Shown one piece after another: positions 43,756 through 55,488 of a DNA stretch of 64,000 bases. The notes below the pieces were generated by a model, which was not told the DNA's origin, did no database searches, and saw only the letters and a list, made by a program, of their open reading frames with translations. A program made the translations under genes and the position numbers. Source of the DNA: Manis javanica (Eukaryota; Chordata; Mammalia; Pholidota; Manidae); contig NC_133161.1 in the NCBI RefSeq assembly GCF_040802235.1, forward strand, positions 149,535,121-149,599,120, read 5' to 3'. Each line of letters starts with the position of its first letter. Position 1 is the first letter of the stretch.

Positions 43756-44395
43756 CTTGCGTGGGGCGTGCGAAACTCAGAACAGCCACCAGACAGACCC
43801 GACGGAATGAGAACGCAGTGCCGCGCGACGGCTTTGAGGAGGCAGACGGGAAAAGCGGCCACGAGAAGAGTATCTTCTCCAAAGCCGGCCCAGGACCCAA
43901 ACGGGACCCGCCCTCACTCAGTGGCATTCATTCCCTCTTCCTTCACAGAGGCACAGAGGCGCTTGACTGGAACTTACCGCAGACCTTTGGAGAGAAATGA
44001 CTTTCAGATGGGCTGATCAGCTTGCTGCCTCTGATGGGTCACACCCCGGGAGTCAGAGGCCAGTCTGGGAGACGATGCGATGATTCTGGGAGGGGATTAC
44101 ACGGGACGGCCCTGCAGCCGAGGCCTGTCCGACTCCTGAGCTCAGAGCCATCTCCCTGGCCATCTGCTAGGGTGGAAGCAGATGCAGGAGGTGGCTCTGC
44201 GGGGGGGTGAGGTTCAAACTGGATGGACATTGAGGGCAGAGAGCTTTGCCTCCCACTAGGGTGAGAATAATCAAATAAAGCCAATAAGAAACATGTCTCA
44301 CTTGGCCCTGAATGTTACACAACATTTTAACCTAAATTTTTCTCACCTGGCCTCACAAAAATCATGCTTATTTTCCAAAGAAAGAAAATACAGTG
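43756..44395. other. Unique sequence, no gene seen
   Basis: No repeat or exon recognised. CpG is slightly raised at 43770-43910. Confidence 0.4.
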
Positions 44396-44399
44396 AAAT

Positions 44400-44610
44400 A
44401 GCTGCCAAGTGTGAATGATTAGTGTTTGCTGGTCACTGGACCAGGAGCCTTATAAGCATTATGCAGATGTGATCGCCTCAAGTTCTCCACCTGGTAGGTC
44501 TTCTCAAGTCGACACGAAGGACCTGAGGCTCAGGGGGATCAGGCTTGCCCAGGACGACCCCCACCAGGTGACACCGAGTCTGAACTGAAACAAGGGGGCG
44601 GTGCACCAGC
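44400..44610 (-). repeat. MIR SINE, antisense
   Basis: 'tcactggaccaggagcctta', 'taagcattatgcagatgtg', 'acctgaggctcagggggat' and 'caggcttgcccaggacga' are the antisense MIR modules in order. Confidence 0.75.
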
Positions 44611-45614
44611 AGGCCCATTCTAGCTGAAGGGATGCCGAGGGCCCTTCCCAGAGCCACGCAGGCCTGGCCTCGACCCTTTGCCCCCCGCAGGAGTCAGAGG
44701 GCCCCCTCCTCAGCAGTGAGGCCTCGTGGCAAAGGGGCCTTGGAATAGCAGGTTTCTGTGGAATACCAGAAACGTACATGAGAACACATCTCCAACAAAA
44801 CATGGAAGATCAAGTCATTGATTTTATCGTCCCAGGTTTCCTTAGAGCTGGCAGTCAGGGCCTCTGTGACAACTGGCTCCATTTTCCCCTTAGTGTCTTC
44901 ATGCTCTCGAAGCAGGTGGACAGACCCAGCCAGACTTCAGTGGCTGCCCGTGGGAAGGCGGGCTGGAATGGTCCCCGAGGACCTCTTCAGCTGACGCTGC
45001 CCCTCCTGGCGAATGTTCTGTTGTTCTATCTTCATATTAAAGAGGAGTCTTTTGTCCCTCCAGGCTGCTCTCCCATTCAGGTTAATTTAGGAAAGAAGCC
45101 TTTAAAATACTGAATTGAAAATTACTTTTATGGTCCGAGAAAGGAGCCCCAGCTGTGGGGGCCATGAGCACAAGGGCTCACAGGACTGGGGCACTGTGTC
45201 CCGCCATCCAGGTCGGGGTGCCCCCATTAGGGAAGCCTCCATCCCAGGAGGGTCCAACTGAGGCCAAGGGTGGGGTAATGTGGCCAGGCAGGGTGGGGTG
45301 GGGAGGCTGGGCCAGGGAGACGGGGACACAGCAGGTGAACTAGAGGGGGCCCCGGAGTTGGCCCAGGGCAGGGCTGAGCCCCAGGCTTTCCCCAAACAGA
45401 GAGCCAAGGGCCCCAGCCGGAGGCTCAGGGCGGTCACAGAGATGCTTCTCCAGAGAGGGGGAAATCCTCGGGCTGCTGCTTGGGGGCCCCCACCTGCCCA
45501 GACCCCTCCCCAGCAAAGCTTACTTCCCAGGGGATGGCACTTGCTCCCTGGCCCCGGCTCCGCCCTAACAAAGGGTAGGAAGGTCAAATCAAAGACAGCA
45601 GGTGGGGCTGGAAG
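44611..45614. other. Unique sequence, no gene seen
   Basis: Positions 45005-45145 are AT-richer (GGTTAATTTAGG and TTGAAAATTACTTT) and might be constrained. No exon recognised. The 339-codon minus-strand frame 45102-46121 crosses two MIRs and shows no domain. Confidence 0.35.
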
Positions 45615-45765
45615 AGGCGGGCTTTGGAATGACTCAAATCTGGCTCCCACTCGCTGGCAGGGTGGCGGTGGCAAACTGCTTGATTTCCTCATGCCTCCCT
45701 TTCCTCCTCTGTAAAGTGGGGATATCGGTGAGCATCTCTGCAGGGAGGGGCCAGCAGAGTCCATG
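45615..45765 (+). repeat. MIR SINE
   Basis: 'ctttggaatgactcaaatct' and 'ggctcccactcgctggcagg' (head), 'tcctcatgcctccctttcc' and 'tcctctgtaaagtggggat' (core) are the sense MIR order. Confidence 0.75.
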
Positions 45766-46049
45766 AGTACATGGACAGCTAGCAGACGGCCTGTCCCCAG
45801 GTGCACCTTTATCCACTTTCCCCTCCTCTGAGCAGGGCCCAGGAAGAGGGTGGGCCCCAGTCTCGGAGCACGTACTGCCAGCCCTATGGCACAGAGGGGC
45901 AGGACAGAGCCCAAACCCTGAGCCGAGGGCATCTGGACCAACGCTGGGCACCTGCGGGCTCCCACTCGCACGGAGCCACTGGGAGCACCCAGGAGCACCC
46001 GGCCACCAGCGCCGGCAGGCAGCTCATGAGCCCTAAGGCCCCCACCGAC

Positions 46050-46205
46050 ATCATCAGCATTAGCTTGACACCAGACACGGTGCTGGGTGTGCTGTTCTCT
46101 TTGCACAGATAAGAACCCCAAGGTTGTGGCAGTTCACAGAAACTGCTGAGGCAACAGAGCCACTGAATGCAGAGCTGGGGTTCGGACCCCACTGAATCCC
46201 CCTTC
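46050..46205 (-). repeat. MIR SINE, antisense
   Basis: 'ttgacaccagacacggtgct' and 'gggtgtgctgttctctttgc', then 'cactgaatgcagagctgggg' and 'ttcggaccccactgaat', follow an antisense MIR with its box-B-like GTTCGGACCCC. Confidence 0.7.
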
Positions 46206-47160
46206 CTTTCTCCTGGCCCCGTGCGCCCTCCACCACCCTGCCGATGAGCGTCCTCCCACCAAAGCTCCACCTGAGACTGAGGAGCAGCCGGGAACCCGTC
46301 CGAAGTCCAACGGCCTCTGGCTTGGAAGGCTGGGGTGGGGGTTGACCCCTCTGGGGTGGCTTGTTGGTTTAGTGCTAGCTTGACCCCTTCAGTTAGCTGC
46401 TAGACAGTGCCAGTCCCAGGGGACATGGGCAGCAGGGCTTAATGGAAATGGGGATGCTGGGGATACGGACCATCTGCATCATGGTCTCACTTTGCCACAG
46501 AGCCTGATGGATTTGCAATAATCCCAAACCAGATCAAGCATCTGTGTCTCCTCTTTCACTAATCGCACACATTTGTCAGGCTCCAACTCTCTCTCTCTGA
46601 GTAGCTGCTCTCCCGGCTCCCACCCTTGTACTCTCTGCTCCCCACTTCCCTTGGCACACTGACCTGAGGGCGTGACTACAGCTGGGCCCAGAGGGCTAGG
46701 GCTGCCACCAGCAGGGCACAGGGGCCTGGGAGCTCGGAGACCATCCAGAGACAGACTGCACATTGCAGTGGAGAAGGGACACTGTGTGCCGTCCAGGGAC
46801 CTCACCCTGCCATCGTTTTTAAGACAAAGGAGAGCATGGCCTGGAGCCTTAGCGGCTCGCTGTGTGTAGGCACGATACAGCTGGGATTGGCGGGTTCCGG
46901 GAGCCGGCTCTTCCTGGTACTGGGGACCAGGACCGCAGAGGCCTGGAGCAGGTGCCGGAACACGTCGGGATAACTGACACACTCCACAGTTCTCTTGGTT
47001 CTGGACACTCCGCAGATCTCGTGGCACCCCTACGGCCCTGCTCTCCAGCTGGTGTGAACATGGGAAGGGTGGGCCTGGCAGCGGGAGGGCAGTGCTGGGT
47101 GAAGCCCGTGGCAGTTCCAGTACAGCTGCCACCCTCTGCCGTGTGTCTGGGACCAGCCCC
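46206..47160. other. Unique sequence, no gene seen
   Basis: A 227-codon minus-strand frame spans 46479-47162. I recognise no domain, its composition is that of GC-rich random sequence, and I see no flanking gene signals. I do not call it. Confidence 0.4.
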
Positions 47161-47164
47161 ACTA

Positions 47165-47385
47165 AAGGGGTGGAGGGGACCTCTCAGGCCACCGTGGCCA
47201 GCCACCTGCCTAGGCTGCAAATTTCCTCCAACTTGCCTAGCTGGTGGCCATTTGGTCTCTCCTGAATGCCTTCAGTGACAGGGAACTGGGAACCTTCTGG
47301 GACGACGCGTGCCGTCTTCAGGTCACTCAGATTGTTTCTTCCATAAAGGAAAAAAATTAGACTCCTACAGCTTTCACCCTTTCAT
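47165..47385 (-). mobile_element. L3/CR1-type LINE 3' fragment, antisense
   Basis: 'gtggaggggacctctcagg' (antisense of the terminal region), 'gtggccatttggtctctcc', 'tgaatgccttcagtgacag' and 'ggaactgggaaccttctggg' match reversed CR1/L3 (...CCTCCAGTGATGGGGAGCTCACTACCT...). Then 'cagattgtttcttccataa' follows. No coding part is present. Confidence 0.65.
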
Positions 47386-47734
47386 GTCTACAGCAAGAGT
47401 GAAATAATGGCTGATAAAGTACTTAGTATCAATTTTATTTTGGTGTACTTTGCTTGGAGATCATAGGATAACCCCTTCCTCTTCTTCTCTCAGGAGGACT
47501 CTGTTGGTCTACTTAACAGGACGGAGCAAGGGAGGACCCCAGGCTGGCCTCCAGGAGACCTGGGCACTGACCCCAGTGAACTACACGGAACTCCTGACGG
47601 GCCTGCTCACGCGCCTGTCCTTCCCCTCTCCGCTCTCCTAAGAACCACTGCATGGATTTCTGGATGAGCCAGTTTGTTGGATAAGCGCCTCCTGAACCCT
47701 TGGCTCTGGGGTGTGCGCTGTACAAATAATTAAC
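47386..47734. other. Unique sequence, no gene seen
   Basis: About 350 bp with nothing recognisable. Confidence 0.4.
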
Positions 47735-47910
47735 AACCATCATTATTATTTAGTGAACACTTATTACATGCTGGGAATACACTACACACATCATCACCTC
47801 CTTTCTCCTGTTCCCACCTTAACGGGTAAGACCTACCGTATCTCCACTCCACAGGTGAGGGGCAGAGGCCGGGGAGCCGAGTGACTCACCAAACACGACA
47901 TACCTGAGAG
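47735..47910 (-). repeat. MIR SINE, antisense
   Basis: 'aaccatcattattatttag', 'tgaacacttattacatgctg', 'ccttaacgggtaagaccta' and 'ccacaggtgaggggcagag' are antisense MIR from its 3' end. Confidence 0.75.
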
Positions 47911-48029
47911 GTGGCCCAGGTGCAGCGTGAGCTCGTGTGCGTCCCAATATCCGCCCTTAACCACCATGCAGACACATCCCCGCGTCACAGAACCTAAAAT
48001 CAAATAGGGAAGAAAAACAAAACACAGGG

Positions 48030-48115
48030 AACGCTCAGATCTTTATCTTGTACACCTGGAACTAACATAATGTTATTTGTGAATTACACCTCAGTAACAA
48101 AAATAATTTAAAGAC
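48030..48115 (+). mobile_element. L1 3' terminus
   Basis: 'cttgtacacctggaactaac' followed by 'gtgaattacacctcagtaac' and an A-rich end is the typical L1 3' end (TACACCTGAAACTAATATAA ... AATTATACCTCAATAA). Confidence 0.65.
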
Positions 48116-48380
48116 ACTAACAATAATAAAAGGTAATATAAAGGGAAAGTAGAACTGGGTATACACTAATAAAAGTGTGCTGTGCTATAAACCATAGCAA
48201 ACAGACTTATTTATTGAATTAATAAGTGAATAAATGACTTTCCAGGCAGAGCAAGGCACAAAAGTCCCAAAGAAAACAAAAGACTTGAGAAAATTCCAGG
48301 GTAGTATTTCCAGAGGCTTAAAATGAACTGAAATGAGGAAATCTTGTTCAAAATGCACATTAAAGAAGAGAAGATGTTTT
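48116..48380. other. A-rich unique sequence, no gene seen
   Basis: A-rich; no exon recognised. Confidence 0.4.
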
Positions 48381-48384
48381 TACC

Positions 48385-48740
48385 ACCCATTCATCCATTT
48401 ATTTACTTGACAAATGTCTGTGAGCCCCTCTGTATGACAGGCATGTGTCAATCACACATCAACATGCAGTCGTCTCTCTTCAAGGAACCAGGCTGCAGGG
48501 AAGGCAGGTCCTCAGTAGCCGAGTGAAAAAAAAAAAGAAAGAAGATGCTACTCTGCGCAGTGCAGATGAGAAACACTCTGGCCTCAAGGGAGAGGAGAGG
48601 GCATCATGGGCCAGGGGAGGGGAGGAGGCCTTCTGGAAGGAAGGGGGCCCTGGAGGACGGGGAGCCTGAGGCAGGGGAAGGAGGGGTATCCAGTGAGCGG
48701 GGGACAGAGCAGAGGCCGGAGCAGGCACTTCGGGTGCGGC
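48385..48740 (-). repeat. L2 LINE 3' region, antisense
   Basis: 'cccattcatccatttattt', 'acttgacaaatgtctgtgag', 'cccctctgtatgacaggcat' and later 'gccttctggaaggaaggg' follow the antisense L2 tail. A poly(A) of about 11 bases interrupts it near 48525. Confidence 0.6.
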
Positions 48741-49734
48741 GGGCAACAGGCCGAGAGAGGACGCTTAGAGCCGCACTCAGACTTGAATGCTGGGTGGGGG
48801 GGGGGTGAAATGTGTCTTGTGGGTGCTGGGGAAGAAGAGCTCTCAGGGAAGAAGCCTGAGGCGGGCAGCGTTACAGTGTCGGCAGCAGGGATGTCCCCCT
48901 GACCCTCAGCACCTGCCCCGAGCACCTCCCACAGGACAGAGGAGAGGCAGGGTGTGGAGACGACGCGAATGAGGGGACCCGCCAAAGCTGCGCTTCCTCC
49001 GGATGACAGAAGACTAGGAGAGAGAGGACCGGGTGGGGGGCACAGAAGGCGGAAGGGCATGGCCCCGGCCGAGCTCTAAGCCCTGGGGAGGCCCGGGGGA
49101 CCACAGCCATGAGGGACCCACAGGTACGACCAGCAGAGGAAGCCAGGGAAACCGCGTGAGAGGCATGGTGCGCAGCTCGCCCAGGAGCAGGTGCTCTGCA
49201 GGAGCTGGAGGCTCTCCCACGGCGGCACGCAGGGTCGGCAGCAGCCAAGCCCCAGGGCATCCACGCAGGGCAGAGGGCAAGGTGGCTGCAGGTCCCCGGG
49301 AGCAGCTGAGGGTGGCGGGCACCTGCCCAGGCTGCCAGCCTCGTGGACCTAAACGGGGACCGTCACTGGTTAGATAGCACAGTTCTGACGGATCACCGGT
49401 GAGCCCCACATGCTCTCTGTCCCACCTGGCAGGAGCTGTGCCTCATGGAGCAGAAACAGCTGCCATACGTCCACGTCCATGGAGGGCAAGGAAGAAGGAG
49501 GGCCTGGGCGGTGGGGCGGGAACAGGTCCCAGGACCTCAGCGAAGCCCCAGCCGCAGCCCAGCAGAGGTCAGGCGCCGAGGGAAGGCATTCTTTAAGTCA
49601 TTCCTCGGAGAGATCTGAGAGCCACTGCCTGCTTCCTGACCAGGGGGGCTCCAGGACACTGAGACTGTTGGCTTCGCACTACGTCTTACAAAGGTCTCAC
49701 TGGTGAACCCACTTCCGAGCACCACGCCTTGGAG
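48741..49734. other. GC-rich sequence, no gene seen
   Basis: G-rich, including a run of ten G at 48796-48805. Some of it may be decayed L2 body. No exon recognised. Confidence 0.35.
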
Positions 49735-49865
49735 CAGATGACACAGGTACTGCTCTGCAGTTTACACATGAGGAAACTGAGTAAGAGGGACTGTGTCCTG
49801 CCCAAGGTTAGCTCGTTAGTGGCCTACTGGAATTCAGTCCATGGCTTCCCCCATCACGGCCCTTG
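49735..49865 (-). repeat. MIR SINE, antisense
   Basis: 'cagtttacacatgaggaaac' and 'tgagtaagagggactgtgtc', then 'ctgcccaaggttagctcg' and 'ttagtggcctactggaattc' are the antisense core. Confidence 0.75.
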
Positions 49866-50059
49866 TCTGTTAAACCATGTGAACTCCTCTCCCTTGGGTA
49901 TTGGGTTGGAGGAAGCAAGACAAACCCTAAAAATAGGAACTCCAACTCCCTGCTTTGAAACAGTTTAAGCAGTGCCAGGTCATCTACTGTACCCCAGAAA
50001 TGAGAACTCAGGTGCAAGGTGAGCCAAGATTCATGAAATGTAGGGCAGGGTAGGGGTGT

Positions 50060-52200
50060 ATCTTTATTTAGCATCCACTGCTCATTCACCCATCATTCTA
50101 CAAGTATTTCTGAAAGTCAGCACTGTCCCAGGCATAGGGACATGATGAGAAACACAGAAAGCCTGGTACTTGCTTTCAGAATTTAAATACAAGCCAAGAT
50201 TATAGAAAATAAACAACCCCAAACCCTCGGGCATTATGCTAAGTGCAAATGAGCAGAGAAAAGAGGACTGAGGGAGATAATAATTGGCATGTCCTTTAGC
50301 TACTGTGGTTAAGGAAGACGTCTGTGAGGAGGTCTCATGGGAAAGATGGGAGACAGCCAGCTTTGTGGACTGTGGGAGATTGTTCCCAGCTTATGGTCTG
50401 GGGCAGCCAGCCCCCCGGACAAAGGAGACCCTGTGGAGCATTGAAATGAAGCCAGGTTTGCCGGAATGAACGGATAGGAGATCGGTGCCCAGTGAAGGGA
50501 AGAGTTGGAGCAGACCTGCCAGGGCGTCAGGAAGGCAAGAAGTGTGGATGTGGTCTCAGCACAGTGCACGCCCGGGTGTCACACAGGTAGTGGCCTGAGC
50601 TAACATTTGATAAGGTCATTCTTGCTGCTGCTTGAGGAATAAAGAGAGTAAAGTTGAAACAGGGAGCCTAGATAGCAGGGTAATTCAGTAATTCTGCTGG
50701 GAAATGATGGCAGACTGGACTGTGGCAGGCGGGTGAATGACATGGAGTATATTTCAGAGGTGACTGAGAATTTACCACTGGATTGGGCAGAAGGGGGTAC
50801 AGAAAGGAGAAAATCAAGAACAATTTCTAGAATTCTACTTTAGGTGATTGGATGGATGGCAGTGATATTTATCGAGATGAAGCGGCCTAGCGGAGAGCAA
50901 GCGCCAGAGCAGAGCTGGGCGAGAAGAGCTCTTTCAGACACACTGACTGTCAGACGTGAGCAGGACACGCGGGTGAAGATGCAAAGTTGGTGTTTGGATA
51001 GAAAAGTCTGGGGTTCAGACATCAGGGATGGGCTGGAGACATACATCTGATAATTGTCAGAAGATATGTGACATTTTAGAGTCATGGGAATGAGACCACC
51101 TAGAAAGAGAATGTAAGTGGCAAAGGGGGTCATGATCCAGCCTCGGGAGAGCCCCGCAGAAGAGGAGAATGCGGCGAAGGGAACAAGGAGCGGGCAGGGG
51201 GTAGGCAGGGGAGTCGCAGCCCCACGGAGAGCCACCGTCCCAGGGGGTGGGAGGAGCTATCAGATTCCATGGAGAGGCCAAGATGAGGACTGGGTCGGAC
51301 ACCTGACAGCCACCAGTGACCGGGAGCGGTTTCAGCAGAAGCCAGATGGGGACGGGCTGGGTGGTAACAGGAGCGGGAGACTTAAAAAAGCAGCTCCTTC
51401 CCCAGCAAAGCAGACAAGAAACACGAAATGTAGACAGACTAGTAGGACCATAGGGACCTTATTATTGTTTTGCAAGGTGGAGGTGCAGGGAGGGGCATGC
51501 CTGAGGGATGTGAATGATTCAGGAGAGTGAGTGCCCTAGAGTCAGACAGCCGCCAGCCTCAGAGGAGGCAAGGGAGGCTGGAACCACAGCCCCGAGGCAC
51601 AGCTGCCTCAAGTAAGGAAGAGACACTTTCTCCACTGGGGCGGCGGAAGCACATGGGTGGTCTGCAGGGCTGGTGGGGAGTTGGCACCCTGTCGTGTCCG
51701 TGTCCTCAAGACACTGAGACCATCAACTGAGAATGGGTGCGGAGTAAGGGGTGGGCAGTTTGAAGAGAGAAGAAAAGGCGCGGAATGGTCTGTCTGGGAA
51801 ATGAGACCAAGTCTGCTAGGACAGCCCAGGGCTGCTGGGCAGTGGTGGGCGCCCTCTGAAAGGCATCACCACGAATCTAGTGAAAACTGCTTTGTTTCTG
51901 TGACCTTCCGCATTAATGGTCAGCTGCCCGGGAGCTGGAGCCGGGAAGGAAAGCAGTGTTTGGAAGGCCAACGAAGTTTCTGTGAGACAGTTCAGTGGGA
52001 GGAGAGAGGAGAAAGGAGTGGACCTGTGAAGGAGGTGTAACCACGGGCCAGAGAGTCGAGAGTGGCTAAGGAAGGAAAGCTGGGCAGGTGCTGACAGAAC
52101 TGGACGTGAAGGGGGTCAGGGGTTACGCGTCTCCATGAAGTCACAGGGTCCCGGATCTGAGAAGGTCTAGGAGCAGACAGCCAGGGTGTCGGGTGTTGAT
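50060..52200 (-). repeat. L2 LINE, ~2 kb antisense segment
   Basis: The reversed L2 tail starts at 'tttatttagcatccactgc'. It continues with L2 words for over 1 kb: 'ttgataaggtcattcttgc', 'gctgcttgaggaataaaga', 'gatggcagactggactgtgg', 'tagaattctactttaggtg', 'agaaaagtctggggttcag', 'gcctcgggagagccccgc'. The part above about 51450 is harder to follow and may include other sequence. It is unusually long for this window. No RT motif can be read. Confidence 0.65.
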
Positions 52201-52204
52201 GCCT

Positions 52205-54175
52205 CTCCTGGAGCTTCCTGTTGCTCTGTTTAGAGACAAATGGAAGATATTTACAAATACAAGCCTTGAAATGGACCCACCATCTTTCTAAGATATAAAT
52301 GCCCACCTTGAGTTAAGAAGCCAATGGGTGATCTGTTCCCGTGCTGACCAAGCCTGTCCTTTACAGCTGTATGACATCATGAAATAGGGACATACCAAAC
52401 TTCACATAGCTCAACATAAAAATTTTCTGCACTATCAGACACCATCTAATAGTAGATTCTAGTTGAGATAAGTGGGCTAGCTGGTGCCAAAGGCTTAAGA
52501 AAATGAAATTTAAGGCAGAGAAAATTCTAACCATTAATTTAATGTTTTCCAAATATTGCAAAAAGACAATGGCCCTCACTGCTCATTTTAGCTTAAGAAC
52601 AGCGTGCACCTGGTGCTCTGCCCAAACGGGTCCCAAGAGCTGCAGGGGAAGGGGGCACTCCTGGCCTGGGAGAGAAGGGAACTGAGAAGCCCCCCCGCCC
52701 AGGGACCTGTAATGAAGGGAGAAAGCTTCCCCTATGGGTCCTCCAAGAAGGGGGCCTGAGGAGGGGTCTGGAAACCCACAGGCAGCCCTACTCACACTTC
52801 CGTACGGATCCGAGAACAACACAGAGAACAGCAGACAATCGCTTGGAGCTTCACACCTGGCACACATTTGTTGGTTTTATGACCCAGCTTCTTTTTCTTA
52901 TTATTAACTAGTGGTTTAAAGTCCCTTACAGTGTCTGTGCCACAGAAGCAGGGAGGGACTAGACGGGTAAGCATGGAGGCTGCTGGAGGCTTCAGTGGAC
53001 TGGCCTCCATCATTTGTAGCCTGTTTGACTCTCCTTGGCCACTCAAAGGGCTTGTCAGCATCAATACTCTGTAACTGGGGCAATTAAGTCTGTTGACTGC
53101 ACAAATAAAAGGCAAAGCTAGAAAGGCACCAGCTTCTGGCCCCGCAGTTTACTCTGAGCCCTGGGTAAATGAGGGGCTCCCAGATCTAAGCTCTCAGCGG
53201 ACCTCACAGACGCCAGAGGGGTGCTGACTCGCACGCCCATCCCGACCAGTGGGTCTAACGCTGCTCCGGGGTCAGAGCCCAGACCTCCACGCGCCTGTTC
53301 TGACACCACTGTTTGACTTCTAGGGGTTTCGAAAGAATCAGAATATTCTTCTGCTGAGCCACAGGGAAACCTGACTTGAGCTCATGATACTTAGGGAGCT
53401 ACTATGTGAACTGTGGGCACTTCTGTCTTTTACCAAAGGAAAAAAACAAAAAACCGAGATCCCAGGCCCAGAGAGCACGACGTGAGGCTTCACCTGCTCC
53501 TTTAACGCCCAAGGAGAGGCAATCCCAGCCCTCATCAGAAGGCTCAAGAAACCTTCCCCTGGCCAACGAGAGCCCCAGGAGGCAGACAGGTCTGTGGCAG
53601 CATGAAAGGGGGCAGGAACCAGCTGAATGGGGGTCTGCAGAGCTCAGCCAGCAGGAGGTGCCCTGAGGTTCTCCCGACACATGGTGGCGATGGGGATGGA
53701 CGAGCCCGGGAGGCGGGGAACGCACAGGCAGTGCCCTCCTCAACCCTGTGAAGGGAGGATGTTGGCACTTGATGGTTTTCATTGTCTAAAATGCCCCTTG
53801 GGGGAGCCAAGGGAATAGAGAGTCTAAAACTTGAAGAAACGGGTATAAATTTAGAAAAAGCGTAGAAAGCGGTGAGAGCTGGCATAGATGGGGTGGGGCC
53901 CTTGGCCCTCTGCCGGGTCGCTCAGCGCTCAGTGTCACCATGACCCAGGCAGAGAAAGGGGTCCTCTGCCCCTCTGCCACCCTCCTTGCAGGCTCCTGGC
54001 TTCGTGCCTCAAACCTTGTCCCAGCCCCTCCTCCTCACCACTCCCAGGGCCCAGCACGGGCAGGACACTGACAGTGTGGCTACCACAAGAACATTCTGGG
54101 CACGCTCAGGTTATATGGGTTGGGTCACGTTTACTTCATGCTCTGCCCGGGCCCGTGAGGGTTCAGGCTTTAAAC
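52205..54175. other. Unique sequence, no gene seen
   Basis: About 2 kb. 52360-52600 is AT-rich and might be a decayed DNA transposon or a constrained block; I cannot tell. The rest has overlapping short frames with no domains. Confidence 0.35.
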
Positions 54176-54307
54176 TAGCACCAAAGTACCACTGCAGGAG
54201 TGTGAACCAGTACAGGGTGTTTAGAGGGTGGCTTGGCATATGTACCAAAAAACTCAAAGTGAGTACATTTCCTTGGAACCAGCAAATCCTGTTCTAGGAA
54301 TTCATCC
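54176..54307 (+). mobile_element. L1 ORF2 tail, left part of an interrupted copy
   Basis: 'gtgtgaaccagtacagggtg', 'gcttggcatatgtaccaaaa' and 'tgttctaggaattcatcct' follow the ORF2 C-terminal/3' region of old L1 (GGAATTCATCCTAAGGAAATAAT). The text breaks off at TCATCCT and resumes at 55489 with ATAAGGAAGTAATG. Confidence 0.65.
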
Positions 54308-55487
54308 TATTAAAATTGGGACAACAGGCCCCAAATGGATTCAGATGGGAGTCACCAGGAGGCATTCATGATTCAGGAAGAGCTTCCTCACGGGCCCTGG
54401 TCAGGAGTGAGCACAGGGGGACTCTGATCACAAGCCCCCCTCATGCCTGTAAGGGTTATAGAGCCCACTGCCACGGCAGCGCTGCCCAGGGAAACGCCTC
54501 CAGTCCTCTGGCCAAAGTCGTTCTTGCTAATAGGACAGCCCTTGATTACCTGCAGCTGAGCAAGGAGCTATCTGTCCTGTGACCACTGCCACCTGCTGCC
54601 ACTGAATTAACTCTTCTAGGGAAGTTTATAGTTAGTTCCCAAGGTCACTGAACAAACCACCTGGCTTAAAAAGGGCCCTCAACAGGGTCTCTGACTTACC
54701 TGATTTTGAGTCCTGGGACCATGACTTCAAAGTGCACTCCAAACACTGGGGACTGTCCTGCTTATGATCACAGTAATCTCCTTGGCGCATGGACTTCTCT
54801 CAAAAGCTTTATATGATTTCTTTTTAAGTCTGTTCACAGCCATAAGTGGCCAAGCAAGTGATCTCCGCGGGACTGGGACGCTAGAAAGGGAACCAAGAGA
54901 ATAACCAGCCTAAACACTGTGCACCTGCATTTGCGGCCTGTGACTAGCAGAGATGAGACTCAAAAACATTGTGACTGGACACTATGCACTGAAGGGTGAC
55001 AAAAAACACGAGACCCTCAGAGTGGCCGCTGGGAGTGGCGGTAGTGCCTTACACACTGACCACACCTCTCAGGCGAGCAGAGCGTCTGACAGAAAGGCGA
55101 GACGGCTAAGAAAGAGGCCGAAGCGATTTGCCTCCGCTGAGTGCCCCACATCAGCAACCGGAGTCTCAGGACCTAACCTACCTGCAGCTCCGCCGCTCCC
55201 TGGAATGCAGCCTCTAGCCAGCCAGCCCGGACTCACCTGCTCAGAACCACCGAGGTGACCTGCCCAGCAGAGGCCGAGCGTTCTCCTTAGGACAGAGCCT
55301 TGCCTGGAACAGTGCGTTCTTTGCTGATAACTTCCTTTGTCCACCCCCTTTCCACCTTTAAACATCTTTCCCTTCCACAGTGCAGTGGAGCTCCTTCCGT
55401 ATGCAGGATGGGACGCTGCCTGGAATCTGTGAATTGCTGAATAAAGCCAATTGGATCTTTACTCAGTTGAACTTTAATCGTTTAACA
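54308..55487 (+). mobile_element. Long solo ERV LTR inserted in an L1
   Basis: About 1.18 kb occupies the gap in the L1. It ends in an LTR-like R/U5: AATAAA at 55440-55445, then 'gccaattggatctttactc' and a terminal TTTAACA. Candidate 4 bp target duplications are TCCT (54304-54307) and TCAT (55489-55492), one mismatch apart. A 4 bp duplication would suit a class I ERV. Internal words ('gaccacctggcttaaaaag'-like and 'tttgcctccgctgagtgcc') are consistent with one long LTR. No viral genes are present. Confidence 0.65.
55440..55445 (+). terminator. LTR polyadenylation signal AATAAA
   Basis: A canonical hexamer 42 bp before the LTR end, followed by T-rich sequence. Confidence 0.5.
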
Positions 55488-55488
55488 G

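Noticed and set aside
45102-46121. A 339-codon minus-strand open frame, the longest in the window
   Set aside because: It spans two MIR SINEs (45615-45765 and 46050-46205), has no recognisable domain and reflects GC-rich composition with few stops.
46479-47162. A 227-codon minus-strand open frame
   Set aside because: No domain, no clear splice or promoter context, and composition typical of GC-rich non-coding DNA.
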